A DNA stretch of 64,000 nucleotides from an uncultured Pelagibacteraceae bacterium (GCA_902592985.1 CACJGR010000003.1:25220-89219), one strand, 5' to 3'. Positions 27,975-37,354 are shown, counted from the stretch's first letter. Notes: generated by a model not told the origin, from the letters alone. Program-made: numbers and translations.

Positions 27975-29342
27975 TTAAACTTTGCTTTTTACAAAGTTTT
28001 TTACCTCTTCAGTATTGTTATTCAATACTTGAAAATTTTCATCTTTGTTAAGCACATGTTGAAGTTCGTTAGGCAAATTTTCATGCTTACTTATTGCATT
28101 ATTTGTAGCATCTGGGAATTTACATGGATGTGCAGTTGATAAAACTACACAATCATTAATAGATAGTTTATTTGCAGCCCCTACCCCAACTGCAGTATGA
28201 GGATCTAATATTATATTATTTTCTTCGTAATTTTTTTTAATGATATTTAATGTTTCTTCCTCATTACAACTTTCTGATAAAAAATCCTTTTGAATTATAT
28301 CTAAATTGTTCTTTTCAATTTGATAAGAATTTTGCTTAATTTTTTTCATAATATCTGCTGTTATTTCTGAGTCTGAATTATTTATATAATAAATTAATCT
28401 TTCAAAATTACTTGCTAATTGAATATCCATACTAGGTGACAATGTTTCTTTAACTTCTCTTGAAATATAATCTCCTTTTGAGATAGCTCTATGCAAAATA
28501 TCATTTTCGTTTGTTGCAACAATTAATTTGTTAATTGGTAATCCCATTTTCTTTGAAAGGTAACCCGCAAAGACATCACCAAAATTTCCAGTGGGTACTG
28601 AAAACGAAACAGTTTCTTTATCTAATTTAAAATATGAGTAAAAGTAATATACTGCTTGTGCAATAATTCTTGCCCAATTAATTGAGTTTACTCCAGACAT
28701 ATTTATTGATTTAGAAAATTCTAGATCGGAAAACATTTGTTTTACTATATTTTGGCAATCATCAAAATTTCCATCTATTGCAATATTGAAAACATTTTTT
28801 TCTTCTACTGTTGTCATTATTTTTCTCTGTACAGAAGAAATTCTGTTGTTTGGATGTAAAACAAAAATATTTAAATTAGATTTTCCTTTAATTGCGTCTA
28901 TGGCTGCTGCACCTGTGTCTCCAGATGTTGCAACAACTATATTTATTTTTTTGTCATTTTTAGTTAAATAGTATTCATACAAGTTTCCGATGAATTGCAT
29001 TGCAACATCTTTGAAAGCTAATGTTGGTCCATGAAATAATTCTAATAATTTTAGTTTTCCTAGACTTGAAATTTTAACAACATCCTTTTCTCGAAATGTT
29101 GAATATGATTTTTTAATTAAAGATGAAAGTTCTTCTCTTGAGATAAAATCCGCTAAAAATAGATGGATTATTTCAGTAGATAATTCATTATAATTTAAAT
29201 TTTTAAGCTTTAATAATTCCTCTGTGCTATATTTTTTTAATGATTTTGGCACATAAAGACCACCATCATCAGCAAGTCCTTTTATAAAAACTTCGTTAAA
29301 ATTGAATTCTTTTGCACTACTTCTTGTACTTATATATTTCAT
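27975..29342 (-). CDS. thrC: Threonine synthase
   Basis: PLP enzyme converting phosphohomoserine to threonine. I use the ATG at 29342 (455 residues, beginning MKYISTRSSA), the usual family start; an ATG at 29387 adds 15 unmatched residues. The PLP lysine lies in ELFHGPTLAFKDVAMQF, and later ATSGDTGAAAIDA and SVPTGNFGDVFAGYLSKKMG bind the cofactor phosphate. It follows ctaB on the same strand and converges with rnhA. Confidence 0.96.
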   Translation of the reverse strand: MKYISTRSSAKEFNFNEVFIKGLADDGGLYVPKSLKKYSTEELLKLKNLNYNELSTEIIHLFLADFISREELSSLIKKSYSTFREKDVVKISSLGKLKLLELFHGPTLAFKDVAMQFIGNLYEYYLTKNDKKINIVVATSGDTGAAAIDAIKGKSNLNIFVLHPNNRISSVQRKIMTTVEEKNVFNIAIDGNFDDCQNIVKQMFSDLEFSKSINMSGVNSINWARIIAQAVYYFYSYFKLDKETVSFSVPTGNFGDVFAGYLSKKMGLPINKLIVATNENDILHRAISKGDYISREVKETLSPSMDIQLASNFERLIYYINNSDSEITADIMKKIKQNSYQIEKNNLDIIQKDFLSESCNEEETLNIIKKNYEENNIILDPHTAVGVGAANKLSINDCVVLSTAHPCKFPDATNNAISKHENLPNELQHVLNKDENFQVLNNNTEEVKNFVKSKV

Positions 29343-29390
29343 TTTGTGGTTATTTATCGATTCTATCCCAATTTCTTTGGGTCGCAATCT

Positions 29391-30302
29391 TTAAATTAAA
29401 TTATCTATTAAAAACAATACAAAAATCAAAAACAAATATAAAATTGAATAACCAAATACTTTTTTTGCTTTTTTTAAATCAAATTTATTTTTTTTATGTT
29501 TATATAAATCATAACACAAAAAATTATAATAAATTGTAAGCATCATGGCTGGGATTAAATATACAAAACCTGAAAAGTTAATTGCATATGGCAAGATTAT
29601 AACTGGTAACATTAAGAGTGAATAAATAAATATATAAATTTTAGTTTTTTCTATCCCATCAGTAAGAGGCATCATTGGTATTTTTGCTTTCTTATAATCA
29701 TCAGCTTTGTATAAGCTCAGTGCCCAAAAATGCGAGGGTGTCCAAAGAAAAATTATTAAAAATAAAGAAATTGATGCTAGAGAAATTGAATTGGTCGCTA
29801 TAGTCCAGCCAATTACCGGTGGCAATGAACCGGCTACACCTCCTATGACAATATTTTGGGGTGTTATTCTTTTTAACCATATTGTGTAAACAAAAAGGTA
29901 AAAGAGAATTGTAAATAATAACAACATTGCCGACAAAGTATTTGCAAAGTAATTTAATGTGCTTACTGAAAAAACAGTAAGAAATATTCCAAATACAAGT
30001 GCTTGTTTCTTGTTAATTTTTCCTGTTGGGATTGGTCTTAAACAGGTTCTTGTCATCAAAGCATCTAAATCAGCTTCATACCACATGTTCAAACATCCAG
30101 CAGCTCCTGCTCCTAAAGCAACTAAAGTTATTCCTATCATTGCATCGGTAATATTTGTATTTGAATTTGAAGTTAACAATCCAACTGCACATGTAAATAT
30201 AACAAGAGACATTACTCTTGGCTTCATCAATAATATTAAAGATTTTATATAATCGTTTAGGTCTAATGAGGAAATTTTTTTTTTAATTATATTGTTGGAC
30301 AA
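29391..30302 (-). CDS. ctaB: Protohaem IX farnesyltransferase (haem O synthase)
   Basis: 303-residue UbiA-family membrane prenyltransferase that makes haem O, precursor of haem A for the oxidase encoded upstream. The first Asp motif reads NMWYEADLDALMTRTCLRPIPTG, the alphaproteobacterial CtaB form. About eight to nine helices follow. Three bases separate it from the small membrane-protein gene upstream. CtaA (haem A synthase) and CtaG are not in the window. Confidence 0.96.
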   Translation of the reverse strand: MSNNIIKKKISSLDLNDYIKSLILLMKPRVMSLVIFTCAVGLLTSNSNTNITDAMIGITLVALGAGAAGCLNMWYEADLDALMTRTCLRPIPTGKINKKQALVFGIFLTVFSVSTLNYFANTLSAMLLLFTILFYLFVYTIWLKRITPQNIVIGGVAGSLPPVIGWTIATNSISLASISLFLIIFLWTPSHFWALSLYKADDYKKAKIPMMPLTDGIEKTKIYIFIYSLLMLPVIILPYAINFSGFVYLIPAMMLTIYYNFLCYDLYKHKKNKFDLKKAKKVFGYSILYLFLIFVLFLIDNLI

Positions 30303-30304
30303 AA

Positions 30305-30571
30305 TTATTCTACATTTATTGAGATGAATATAACTAACAATACCAATCCAACTATAAGAATGTGATTGCCTAAATCAAATAACCCTACTTGTTTATTTTT
30401 TTTATCAATTAATCTTCTATGAAGAGGTAAATTGTCATATGGATTAATTTTGATATTTGATTTTTTTTCTTCTTCTTTACTGACGACTCTAATTGAAACA
30501 CTGAGCCAAGTTAAATAAATAAAAAGACCAAAGAATATTAAAGCTCCAGCAAGTACAGTATAACCATCCAT
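30305..30571 (-). CDS. Small two-helix membrane protein in the cytochrome oxidase operon
   Basis: 88 residues. An N-terminal helix (YTVLAGALIFFGLFIYLTWL) and a C-terminal helix (HILIVGLVLLVIFISI) flank a charged middle (SKEEEKKSNIK, NLPLHRRLIDKKNKQ). I do not recognise the family. It lies between the subunit IV gene and ctaB with gaps of six and two bases, so it is translated from the same transcript and may be an assembly or accessory subunit. The frame is tightly packed and hydrophobicity is well organised, so it is a real gene. Confidence 0.8.
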   Translation of the reverse strand: MDGYTVLAGALIFFGLFIYLTWLSVSIRVVSKEEEKKSNIKINPYDNLPLHRRLIDKKNKQVGLFDLGNHILIVGLVLLVIFISINVE

Positions 30572-30577
30572 CTTCTA

Positions 30578-30913
30578 TTAACTTCCTCCTACAAAAAAAT
30601 AAAAGAGTCTTGAAAAGAGAGTATATTTGCCTTCTGCTACCATTAAACCAACAAAGCATGCTATTGCTGTCATTGGCCATAAAAGAACATTAACTAGTGC
30701 ATATCTCTCCCAAAACAAATGCATAAAGAAAGCCATAATTAATCCTGCTTTTAAAAACATAAATAATAATATTAAAGACCATCTAAGTAATCCTTGAAAC
30801 TGATACCAGTCCACCATGTATGAAAAGAAACTTAAAACAAACAATAGCCCCCATATCCAAAGATATATTCCTATCTTATGTGTTGTTGTTTGTTCTTTTT
30901 TTATCTCACTCAT
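30578..30913 (-). CDS. Cytochrome c oxidase subunit IV-type protein (COX4_pro)
   Basis: 111 residues with three membrane helices and the marker segment FLKAGLIMAFFMHLFWER, characteristic of prokaryotic subunit IV (CtaF/CyoD-like). It is the small non-catalytic subunit that stabilises the oxidase. It lies eight bases after the subunit III gene. Confidence 0.88.
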   Translation of the reverse strand: MSEIKKEQTTTHKIGIYLWIWGLLFVLSFFSYMVDWYQFQGLLRWSLILLFMFLKAGLIMAFFMHLFWERYALVNVLLWPMTAIACFVGLMVAEGKYTLFSRLFYFFVGGS

Positions 30914-30921
30914 AATTCATT

Positions 30922-31635
30922 TTACCACAAATAAAAAAATGCAAAAATAAACACCCATACTAGATCTACAAAGTGCCAGTATAAACCAAGAATTTCAATT
31001 TCCACATAATTACCCTTCATTGATGTAAACCATCCTCTTTTTTCTTTATCATAATGTCCAGCAAAAGTTTTATAAGCGTAAATAAATAAGAAAATTACAC
31101 CGATTGAGACATGCGTTCCATGAAACCCGGTGATCATGAAAAAAAATGAACCAAATTGTTTTGCACCAAAAGGATTTTCCCAAGGTCTCACACCTTCATG
31201 AATTAATTTTGACCACTCAAAAGCTTGCATTCCTACAAAAGTAAGTCCGCCTATAGCTGTAGCCAATATTAACCAGCCACACATCTTTCTATTTCTTTCG
31301 TAACCATACTTGACTGCCAATGCCATAGTTCCACTACTTGTAATCAGTACAAATGTCATTATCGCAATCAAGAGTAATGGAACGGGTACTCCAAATGCAT
31401 TTAAAGCAAATACTTCGCTTGGATTTGGCCATTCTACTGGTGTTGATCCTCTGCCTTTCATGTATGAGATTAGAAAACAACTAAATATAAATGTGTCGCT
31501 TAACAAAAAAATCCACATCATTGCTTTGCCCCAATGTACACCTTTAAACATAGTTTGGTCAGATGCTGTGTCTGCTGCCATTCCACTATATCCAGGTTTA
31601 AATTCGTAGCCTTTTATTTTTGGGTCGGACGACAT
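30922..31635 (-). CDS. ctaE: Cytochrome c oxidase subunit III
   Basis: 237 residues, beginning its helices at KAMMWIFLLSDTFIFSCFL. The family signature FMITGFHGTHVSIGVIFLFIYAY is followed at the end by EILGLYWHFVDLVWVFIFAFFYLW. The length and the SDT motif in helix 1 suggest the five-helix form found in shorter oxidases. A second subunit-III-like gene is at 34.6-35.3 kb. Confidence 0.95.
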   Translation of the reverse strand: MSSDPKIKGYEFKPGYSGMAADTASDQTMFKGVHWGKAMMWIFLLSDTFIFSCFLISYMKGRGSTPVEWPNPSEVFALNAFGVPVPLLLIAIMTFVLITSSGTMALAVKYGYERNRKMCGWLILATAIGGLTFVGMQAFEWSKLIHEGVRPWENPFGAKQFGSFFFMITGFHGTHVSIGVIFLFIYAYKTFAGHYDKEKRGWFTSMKGNYVEIEILGLYWHFVDLVWVFIFAFFYLW

Positions 31636-31646
31636 ATATTATTTCT

Positions 31647-33485
31647 TTATGTTTTTTCTACCTTAGTTTCAACAACTTCACTTGGTGGTGTTGTTTGGGG
31701 TATAAAATCTTCTTTTGCTCCAGGAACACTATAATCATAAGGCCATCTGTGAACTACTGGAAGTTTATCACCCCAGTTACCATGTTCGGGAGGAACTGTG
31801 GGTGTAAGCCATTCTAACGAATTTGCTTGCCAAGGATTTTTCCCTGCTGGTTTTCCTATCTTTAAACTTACAATTATATTGTAAATTAAAATAAATTGTG
31901 CAGCACCAACTATAAATGCAGCAGTACTTATAAATTGATTCATTCCAACTGCTGAAGTTATGTATGGACTGTCATACATTTCAAAATATCTTCTTGGCAC
32001 TCCAATGAATCCCAAATAGTGCATAGGGAAATAAATTGAGTATGCTCCTAAAAATGTAATCCAAAAATGCCATTTTCCCAATTTTTCACTTAACATTCTT
32101 CCGGCAACCAAAGGAAACCAATGGTAGACAGCCCCCATAATTACCATTAATGGTGCAATACCCATTACCATATGAAAGTGAGCAACAACAAAATATGTAT
32201 CAGATAATGGAACATCAACAGTAACATTTCCTAAGAAAATACCTGTGATACCCCCGTTTACAAAGGTGACTATAAAACCAAGGCACCATAACATTACAGT
32301 GTTCAATCTAATATTTCCTCTCCAAAGAGTTAAAACCCAATTGTAAACCTTCATTGCTGTAGGAACTGCTATGATAAGTGTTGTAGTTGCAAAGAAAAAT
32401 CCAAACCAAGGATGCATTCCACTAACATACATATGGTGTGCCCAAACAAAAAAACTTAGAGCTCCTATTACTACGATTGCCCAAACCATCATTCTATATC
32501 CAAAAATATTTTTTCTTGAATGAACAGAGATTAAATCTGAAATTATTCCAAAAGCAGGTAAAGCAACAATATAAACCTCTGGGTGACCGAAAAACCAAAA
32601 CAAATGTTGGAAAAGAATAGGAGTTCCTCCGCCATACTCTAAAACTTCACCAGCTTTTAAAATTGTTGGCATAAAGAAACTTGTTTCAAGTACTTTATCT
32701 AAAGTCATCATTAGTGCGCTTACTAATAGCGCTGGAAAAGCTAACATTGCTAAAACAGTTGCAGTAAAAATACCCCAGACTGTTAAAGGCATTCTCATTA
32801 ACGTCATTCCTCTAGTACGAGCTTGTAAAACTGTGATTAAATAATTTAATCCGCCCATAGTAAATCCAGCTACGAACAAAATTAAAGATACACACATTAA
32901 AATTATTCCCATTCCTGATCCTGGAGTTCCTTCTAAAATTGCTTGAGGAGGATAGAGTGTCCAGCCTGATCCCGTTGGCCCACCTGGAACAAAAAAACTT
33001 GCCAATAAAACTCCGACTGCAACAAAGAACATCCAAAAACTTACCATGTTAACATAGGGGAAAACCATATCTCTTGCTCCAGTCATTAATGGAATTAAAT
33101 AATTACCAAATCCACCGAGAAATAGTGCGGTTAAAAAATAAACTACCATTATCATTCCATGCATAGTAACAAACTGATAATAATGTTCTGCAGTCATGAA
33201 ACCAGCTGCTCCCGGAAAACCTAATTGCAAACGCATCAACCAAGAAAGAATAAGACCAATTATACCTGTGAAAGTTGCCAAAAGAAAATATTGTACTCCA
33301 ATAACTTTAGCATCCTGGCAAAAAACCCATTTAGTAATAAAGCTATGTCCATGATATAAATCCTGATCAGGTAATTCTGCGGGTCTTACGTAATCAATGT
33401 CAGGTGTAGGAGTTGCACCTCCTCCAGAAATAGTTTCTGAGGATTGTGCTTGGATTGTTTTACTATCGTTAAAATCTTCAGACAT
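31647..33485 (-). CDS. ctaD: Cytochrome c oxidase subunit I
   Basis: 612-residue catalytic subunit of an A-type haem-copper oxidase. The D-channel Glu and His-Tyr cross-link site is in FWFFGHPEVYIVALPAFG, CuB histidines in VWAHHMYVSGMHPWFGFFF, and the haem a/a3 ligands in VAHFHMVMG. It has about 12 core helices plus an N-terminal cytoplasmic region with a poly-Ser/Gly/Pro stretch. Haem copper centre reduces O2 to water. Confidence 0.97.
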   Translation of the reverse strand: MSEDFNDSKTIQAQSSETISGGGATPTPDIDYVRPAELPDQDLYHGHSFITKWVFCQDAKVIGVQYFLLATFTGIIGLILSWLMRLQLGFPGAAGFMTAEHYYQFVTMHGMIMVVYFLTALFLGGFGNYLIPLMTGARDMVFPYVNMVSFWMFFVAVGVLLASFFVPGGPTGSGWTLYPPQAILEGTPGSGMGIILMCVSLILFVAGFTMGGLNYLITVLQARTRGMTLMRMPLTVWGIFTATVLAMLAFPALLVSALMMTLDKVLETSFFMPTILKAGEVLEYGGGTPILFQHLFWFFGHPEVYIVALPAFGIISDLISVHSRKNIFGYRMMVWAIVVIGALSFFVWAHHMYVSGMHPWFGFFFATTTLIIAVPTAMKVYNWVLTLWRGNIRLNTVMLWCLGFIVTFVNGGITGIFLGNVTVDVPLSDTYFVVAHFHMVMGIAPLMVIMGAVYHWFPLVAGRMLSEKLGKWHFWITFLGAYSIYFPMHYLGFIGVPRRYFEMYDSPYITSAVGMNQFISTAAFIVGAAQFILIYNIIVSLKIGKPAGKNPWQANSLEWLTPTVPPEHGNWGDKLPVVHRWPYDYSVPGAKEDFIPQTTPPSEVVETKVEKT

Positions 33486-33504
33486 AAATTCCTTTTATAT
33501 ATAT

Positions 33505-34353
33505 TTAATCATTTAAATTATTTTTTGCCAATTTTTTTTCACTAAATTCTATTTCTTTTTGTTTTGCAATTAAATCAGAAAAAGTTTCCTGTTCTTCGAT
33601 CCAATTTTTATAATCTTGTTCACTTTTAACAAAAACTCTTCCTCTCATACCATAATGTCCAACTCCACAATATTCAGCACATAAAACTTCATATTCTCCA
33701 ACCTTATTAGGTTCAAACCAATAATAAGTTATAGTTCCTGGAACAGCATCCATTTTTGCTCTAAATTGAGGTACATACCAATTGTGAAGCACATCAACTG
33801 ATCTTAATAAAATTTTAACAGGTCTATTATTTTTTAAATGTAATACATCACTTTGTATTAAAACATCGTCCTTACCATTTATATCTTCTAAAATAATTCC
33901 AAATGGATTGTTATCATTTATGTTTTCTACTTTCGTACTACCTAATTTCCCATCTTCGCCAGGTAATCTATATTGCCATCCCCACTGCCAAGCCATAACA
34001 TCAACATCAATTGCATTTTTTGGAACATTAATATATTGGTTCCAAACAATAAGTCCTGGAGCCAATAGTGCTGCCACTCCTAAAGTAGTCGACCATGTAA
34101 GTATTTTTTCTAATTTTTTATCTTCTGGTTTGTATTCTGCCTTGCGTCCTTCTTTGTATGAAAATCTAAATACGCAGTAGACCATAAAAAGACAGACCGC
34201 TACAAAAACTCCTCCTCCGACCCAAAATGTTAAAGTAATAGTATCGTCCATTGATCCCCAATTTGAAGCTATGTCTGTCCAATACCATGGGGTAAAAATA
34301 TGGAACAACACTGATCCAACTATTACTGCCAAAAAGATAAATCCAACATGCAT
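33505..34353 (-). CDS. ctaC: Cytochrome c oxidase subunit II (CuA)
   Basis: 282 residues. Two helices anchor a periplasmic cupredoxin domain. CuA ligands lie in VLHNWYVP and CAEYCGVGHYGMRG. WQWGWQYRLPG is the aromatic patch that receives electrons from cytochrome c. It starts the oxidase operon, and its start lies 70 bases from the divergent small membrane-protein gene. A charged, lysine-rich tail follows the copper domain. Confidence 0.96.
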   Translation of the reverse strand: MHVGFIFLAVIVGSVLFHIFTPWYWTDIASNWGSMDDTITLTFWVGGGVFVAVCLFMVYCVFRFSYKEGRKAEYKPEDKKLEKILTWSTTLGVAALLAPGLIVWNQYINVPKNAIDVDVMAWQWGWQYRLPGEDGKLGSTKVENINDNNPFGIILEDINGKDDVLIQSDVLHLKNNRPVKILLRSVDVLHNWYVPQFRAKMDAVPGTITYYWFEPNKVGEYEVLCAEYCGVGHYGMRGRVFVKSEQDYKNWIEEQETFSDLIAKQKEIEFSEKKLAKNNLND

Positions 34354-34423
34354 AGAGAAAACTTATAAAAGAAATATGCATATAATCTAGAGACAAAATG
34401 TCTTAAAAAAACCTTAAATAAGC

Positions 34424-34633
34424 ATGTATATTCAAGAAAATATGCTAGGTAAATTTGGAATTTTAGTGGCCATACTAGTCATGGTCATGCTTTTCTATTT
34501 TGTTATATCTTTGGGAGCAGGATTCTTTTCAAAAGGTGAAAAAAAACCAGAAATAAAAAAATATTTAAAATCTGTAAATATACTATTAGTTTTAATTGCT
34601 GTTGTTGGAACTATTCTAGTTTTTTTTATGTAA
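34424..34633 (+). CDS. Small twin-transmembrane protein near the oxidase genes (DUF2909-like?)
   Basis: 69 residues (or 63 from the internal ATG at 34442). Two helices (FGILVAILVMVMLFYFVISLGAGFF and SVNILLVLIAVVGTILVFF) flank a short basic loop. This layout resembles DUF2909-type twin-membrane proteins found beside cox operons in other proteobacteria, but that match is from memory and not proven. Its end overlaps the convergent subunit-III-like gene by eight bases. Confidence 0.72.
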   Translation: MYIQENMLGKFGILVAILVMVMLFYFVISLGAGFFSKGEKKPEIKKYLKSVNILLVLIAVVGTILVFFM

Positions 34634-35306
34634 GGACAGCTTTACACCAGGCAATAAAAGCATCGTTAAATACATAAATAACTAAAAAAAAAATCAGCCA
34701 TACAATTAATAAAAATGTCCAATACAAAGATAATGCTGATAAGCTTTTCTTTTGACTTATAACGTCATGCTGTTTCAATTTAAGGGTTTTTGAGCAAACT
34801 TTTCCCCAAAAAAATAAACCTCCTAAAAGATGCAAACCATGTAACGCAGTAAAAATATAGAACGAAGAAAAATAAGTATTTGTATAAACAAATTTTTCAT
34901 CTTGCATTAATTGATACCAAAAAAAGATTTGACCAAACAAAAATAGATAGCTCAATCCTCCAACTAAGATTAAATTTTTTTTAATTTTTGCTGTATTATT
35001 TTTTTTTAAATCTTTTGTAATTTTGTTGAAAAAATAAGTTACAAAAAATAAAACAATTGTATTTACCCACAACAAGTTTGGTCTAAATAAAAATTTTGTA
35101 TCCTGTTCTGGGGGTATTGTATAAAGATAACCAGTAAGAATTAAACTAAACAACACTGTGCTTATACCAAAAATAACTATAACTGCCGAGGTTTGTGATG
35201 ATAAATTAAAAGTCTTACCTGAATGATAGCTATCAATAGCAGCTTGTTCTTTTTCCCAAGGTTTTTCTGCCAGTGTGCCAAAAAGTTTCTTAATAAAATT
35301 CGACAT
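34626..35306 (-). CDS. Second, divergent cytochrome c oxidase subunit III-like protein
   Basis: 226 residues with about seven helices in the COX3 pattern: IFTALHGLHLLGGLFFWGKV corresponds to the FHGTHV region of subunit III, and ALSLYWTFLLIVWLIFFLVIYVFN to its last helix. The N-terminal AEKPWEKEQAAIDSYHSGKT has no counterpart in the nearby ctaE product. It may be an alternative or accessory subunit, or belong to a second oxidase. It stands apart from the main operon and is divergent from sco1 by 32 bases. Confidence 0.8.
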   Translation of the reverse strand: MSNFIKKLFGTLAEKPWEKEQAAIDSYHSGKTFNLSSQTSAVIVIFGISTVLFSLILTGYLYTIPPEQDTKFLFRPNLLWVNTIVLFFVTYFFNKITKDLKKNNTAKIKKNLILVGGLSYLFLFGQIFFWYQLMQDEKFVYTNTYFSSFYIFTALHGLHLLGGLFFWGKVCSKTLKLKQHDVISQKKSLSALSLYWTFLLIVWLIFFLVIYVFNDAFIAWCKAVLT

Positions 35307-35338
35307 AAATTATATAGTAAGAATATAAACATTAAATT

Positions 35339-35923
35339 ATGAAATTAAAGACATCGATAATAATATTAGCTGGATGTTTAGGAATTTTTCTATTTATAAT
35401 GTTGCCCATTGTATTATCAATACAAGATAAAAAAGAAGGTTATGCCACATCAATAAAAGGGTCAGAATTTTCATTAAATGATGTAAATAACAATCTAATA
35501 ACTGAAAAATCTTTTCAAGGTCCTGCCACAGCTTTATTTTTTGGATTTACTCACTGTCCAGATGTATGTCCTATGACTTTAAACAAATTAAGTATTATTT
35601 TAGAAAGATTAGAAAAAGAAAATAAATCGTTAAAAGTCTTTTTCATTAGTATTGATCCAGAAAGAGATACACCTGAAGTAATGAAAGATTATTTAAATTC
35701 TTTTGATGGTAAATTTACAGGCATTACTGGAAAACCAGAAAAAATATTCAAGCTCTCACAATCTTGGGGTATAGCTAGTCAAAAGATATTTTCAGAAAAT
35801 GGAGAATATACTGTCAATCATAGTTCTCCCATTATCTTACTTAAGGATGGAAAATATGTTGATCGTATTACTCATAAGGATGACCTTAAAAGATCAATTA
35901 AAATAATTAAAAAATACTTATAA
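35339..35923 (+). CDS. SCO1/SenC copper chaperone
   Basis: 194 residues: an N-terminal membrane anchor followed by a thioredoxin-like domain. The copper-binding pair is in FGFTHCPDVCPMT and the third ligand His in YTVNHSSPIILL. SCO proteins load or reduce the CuA site of oxidase subunit II, encoded nearby, which fits the location. Its last six bases overlap the convergent rsmE gene. Confidence 0.94.
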   Translation: MKLKTSIIILAGCLGIFLFIMLPIVLSIQDKKEGYATSIKGSEFSLNDVNNNLITEKSFQGPATALFFGFTHCPDVCPMTLNKLSIILERLEKENKSLKVFFISIDPERDTPEVMKDYLNSFDGKFTGITGKPEKIFKLSQSWGIASQKIFSENGEYTVNHSSPIILLKDGKYVDRITHKDDLKRSIKIIKKYL

Positions 35924-36631
35924 ATTTAAAAAATAATTAATTATAGATAGTGCAGAAATTACGGCTGTTTCTGATCTTAAAATATTATTGTTTATTTTTA
36001 GCGACTGAAGATCTTTAAAATTAAGAATTTGTTTCCTTTCATTTTCTGTAAAATCTCCTTCTGGTCCAATTATTATACAGATTGGTTTAGTTTCTTTTTT
36101 TATTTTAGTATCTAACTTTTGGTTTTTAGTATTTATATCACCAAAAATCATATTAACTTTATTATTATTTTTTTCTAAAAAAGACTTTAAATTTTGAGTT
36201 TTTTCAATATTAGGAACTATCAAACGATTAGATTGTTCGGAGGCTTCTATAATAATTTTTTTGATTCTTTCGTAGTTTATTTTTCTTACAATTGTACGAT
36301 CAGTAATAATAGGTACAAATTTAGTTACACCTAATTCGGTTGCCTTTTGGATCATAAAATTAAAATAATTAGATTTAATTGGAGAAAAAGCTAGCCATAT
36401 TTTTTTTAAATTCTCTTTTTGTCTTAATTGATTTGTAATATTAAATTCTACTATTCCTTTTGAAATTTCTTTAATTTTTGCTTTCCACTCCCCACTTTCA
36501 TTAAATAAAGAAAAAGTTTCATCAAGTTTAACCCTCATAACTTTATTAACATAATGAGATTGTGATTTATCAAGCTTAGCATTTAAATTAAGTGATAAAC
36601 TTTCTGGAAAAAATAATCTAATATTACTCAT
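35918..36631 (-). CDS. rsmE: 16S rRNA (uracil-1498-N3)-methyltransferase
   Basis: 237 residues of the RsmE SPOUT family: an N-terminal PUA-like domain then the knot with IIGPEGDFTENERKQIL and LRSETAVISALSIINYF. AFSPIKSNYFNFMIQKATELGVTKFVP is the typical linker region. The start is 17 bases from the divergent HAD gene, so promoters are compressed here. Confidence 0.94.
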   Translation of the reverse strand: MSNIRLFFPESLSLNLNAKLDKSQSHYVNKVMRVKLDETFSLFNESGEWKAKIKEISKGIVEFNITNQLRQKENLKKIWLAFSPIKSNYFNFMIQKATELGVTKFVPIITDRTIVRKINYERIKKIIIEASEQSNRLIVPNIEKTQNLKSFLEKNNNKVNMIFGDINTKNQKLDTKIKKETKPICIIIGPEGDFTENERKQILNFKDLQSLKINNNILRSETAVISALSIINYFLNL

Positions 36632-36648
36632 ATTTATTAAGTTAATTT

Positions 36649-37311
36649 ATGAAAAATATTAAAGCAATAATTTTTGATGCTTATGGCACTTTATTTGATG
36701 TCAATTCAGCTGCAGAAAAATCTAAAGATAAAATTGGGGATAAGTGGGAAGGTTTTGCAAATTACTGGAGAACTACTCAACTAGAATACACTTGGCTTAG
36801 GAGTCTGATGAATAGACATAAAGATTTTTGGCAAGTTACAGAAGATAGCTTAGATAAATCAATGAAAGCTTTTAAAATAGATCCTTCAATGAGAAATGAA
36901 TTATTGCACCTCTATAAAATATTATCCACTTTTCCAGAGGTAAAAGAAGTTTTACAAAATCTTAAAAAAAAAGATTATAAACTTGCTATTCTTTCCAATG
37001 GAACGCCCGCTCTCCTAAATGAATTAGTTACAAGTAATGATTTAGATAATATTTTTGATGATATTTTTTCAATTGAAGAAGCTGGGATTTATAAACCGGA
37101 TTCAAAAGTTTACGATCTACCGATCAAAAAATATCAAATAAAAAAGGATGAAGTTGCATTTTTAAGTGCAAATACTTGGGATGTATCTGGTGGAGGAAAT
37201 TATGGCTACAGTTCTATTTGGGTAAACAGAAATAATAATATTTTTGATAACCTTGACTACAAACCAAAAAACGAAGTGAAGAACTTAAAACAGTTACTTG
37301 ATATTGCTTAG
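36649..37311 (+). CDS. Haloacid dehalogenase type II-like hydrolase
   Basis: 220 residues of the HAD fold close to L-2-haloacid dehalogenases. The nucleophile Asp is in IIFDAYGTLFDVNSAA, motif II in ILSNGTP, the Lys in YKPDSKVYDLP, and the type-specific FLSANTWDVSGGGNYG and IWVNR at the end. These acids resemble marine 2-haloacid enzymes, although many relatives act on other substrates such as phosphates. Substrate unproven. Confidence 0.88.
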   Translation: MKNIKAIIFDAYGTLFDVNSAAEKSKDKIGDKWEGFANYWRTTQLEYTWLRSLMNRHKDFWQVTEDSLDKSMKAFKIDPSMRNELLHLYKILSTFPEVKEVLQNLKKKDYKLAILSNGTPALLNELVTSNDLDNIFDDIFSIEEAGIYKPDSKVYDLPIKKYQIKKDEVAFLSANTWDVSGGGNYGYSSIWVNRNNNIFDNLDYKPKNEVKNLKQLLDIA

Positions 37312-37354
37312 CCAAGTACCTATCTTCTTATAAAAAAATAACAAAAGGGTAAAA

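Noticed and set aside
36649-37311. True L-2-haloacid dehalogenase with known substrate
   Set aside because: The motifs fit the type II family, but close relatives act on other substrates, so I kept the name general.
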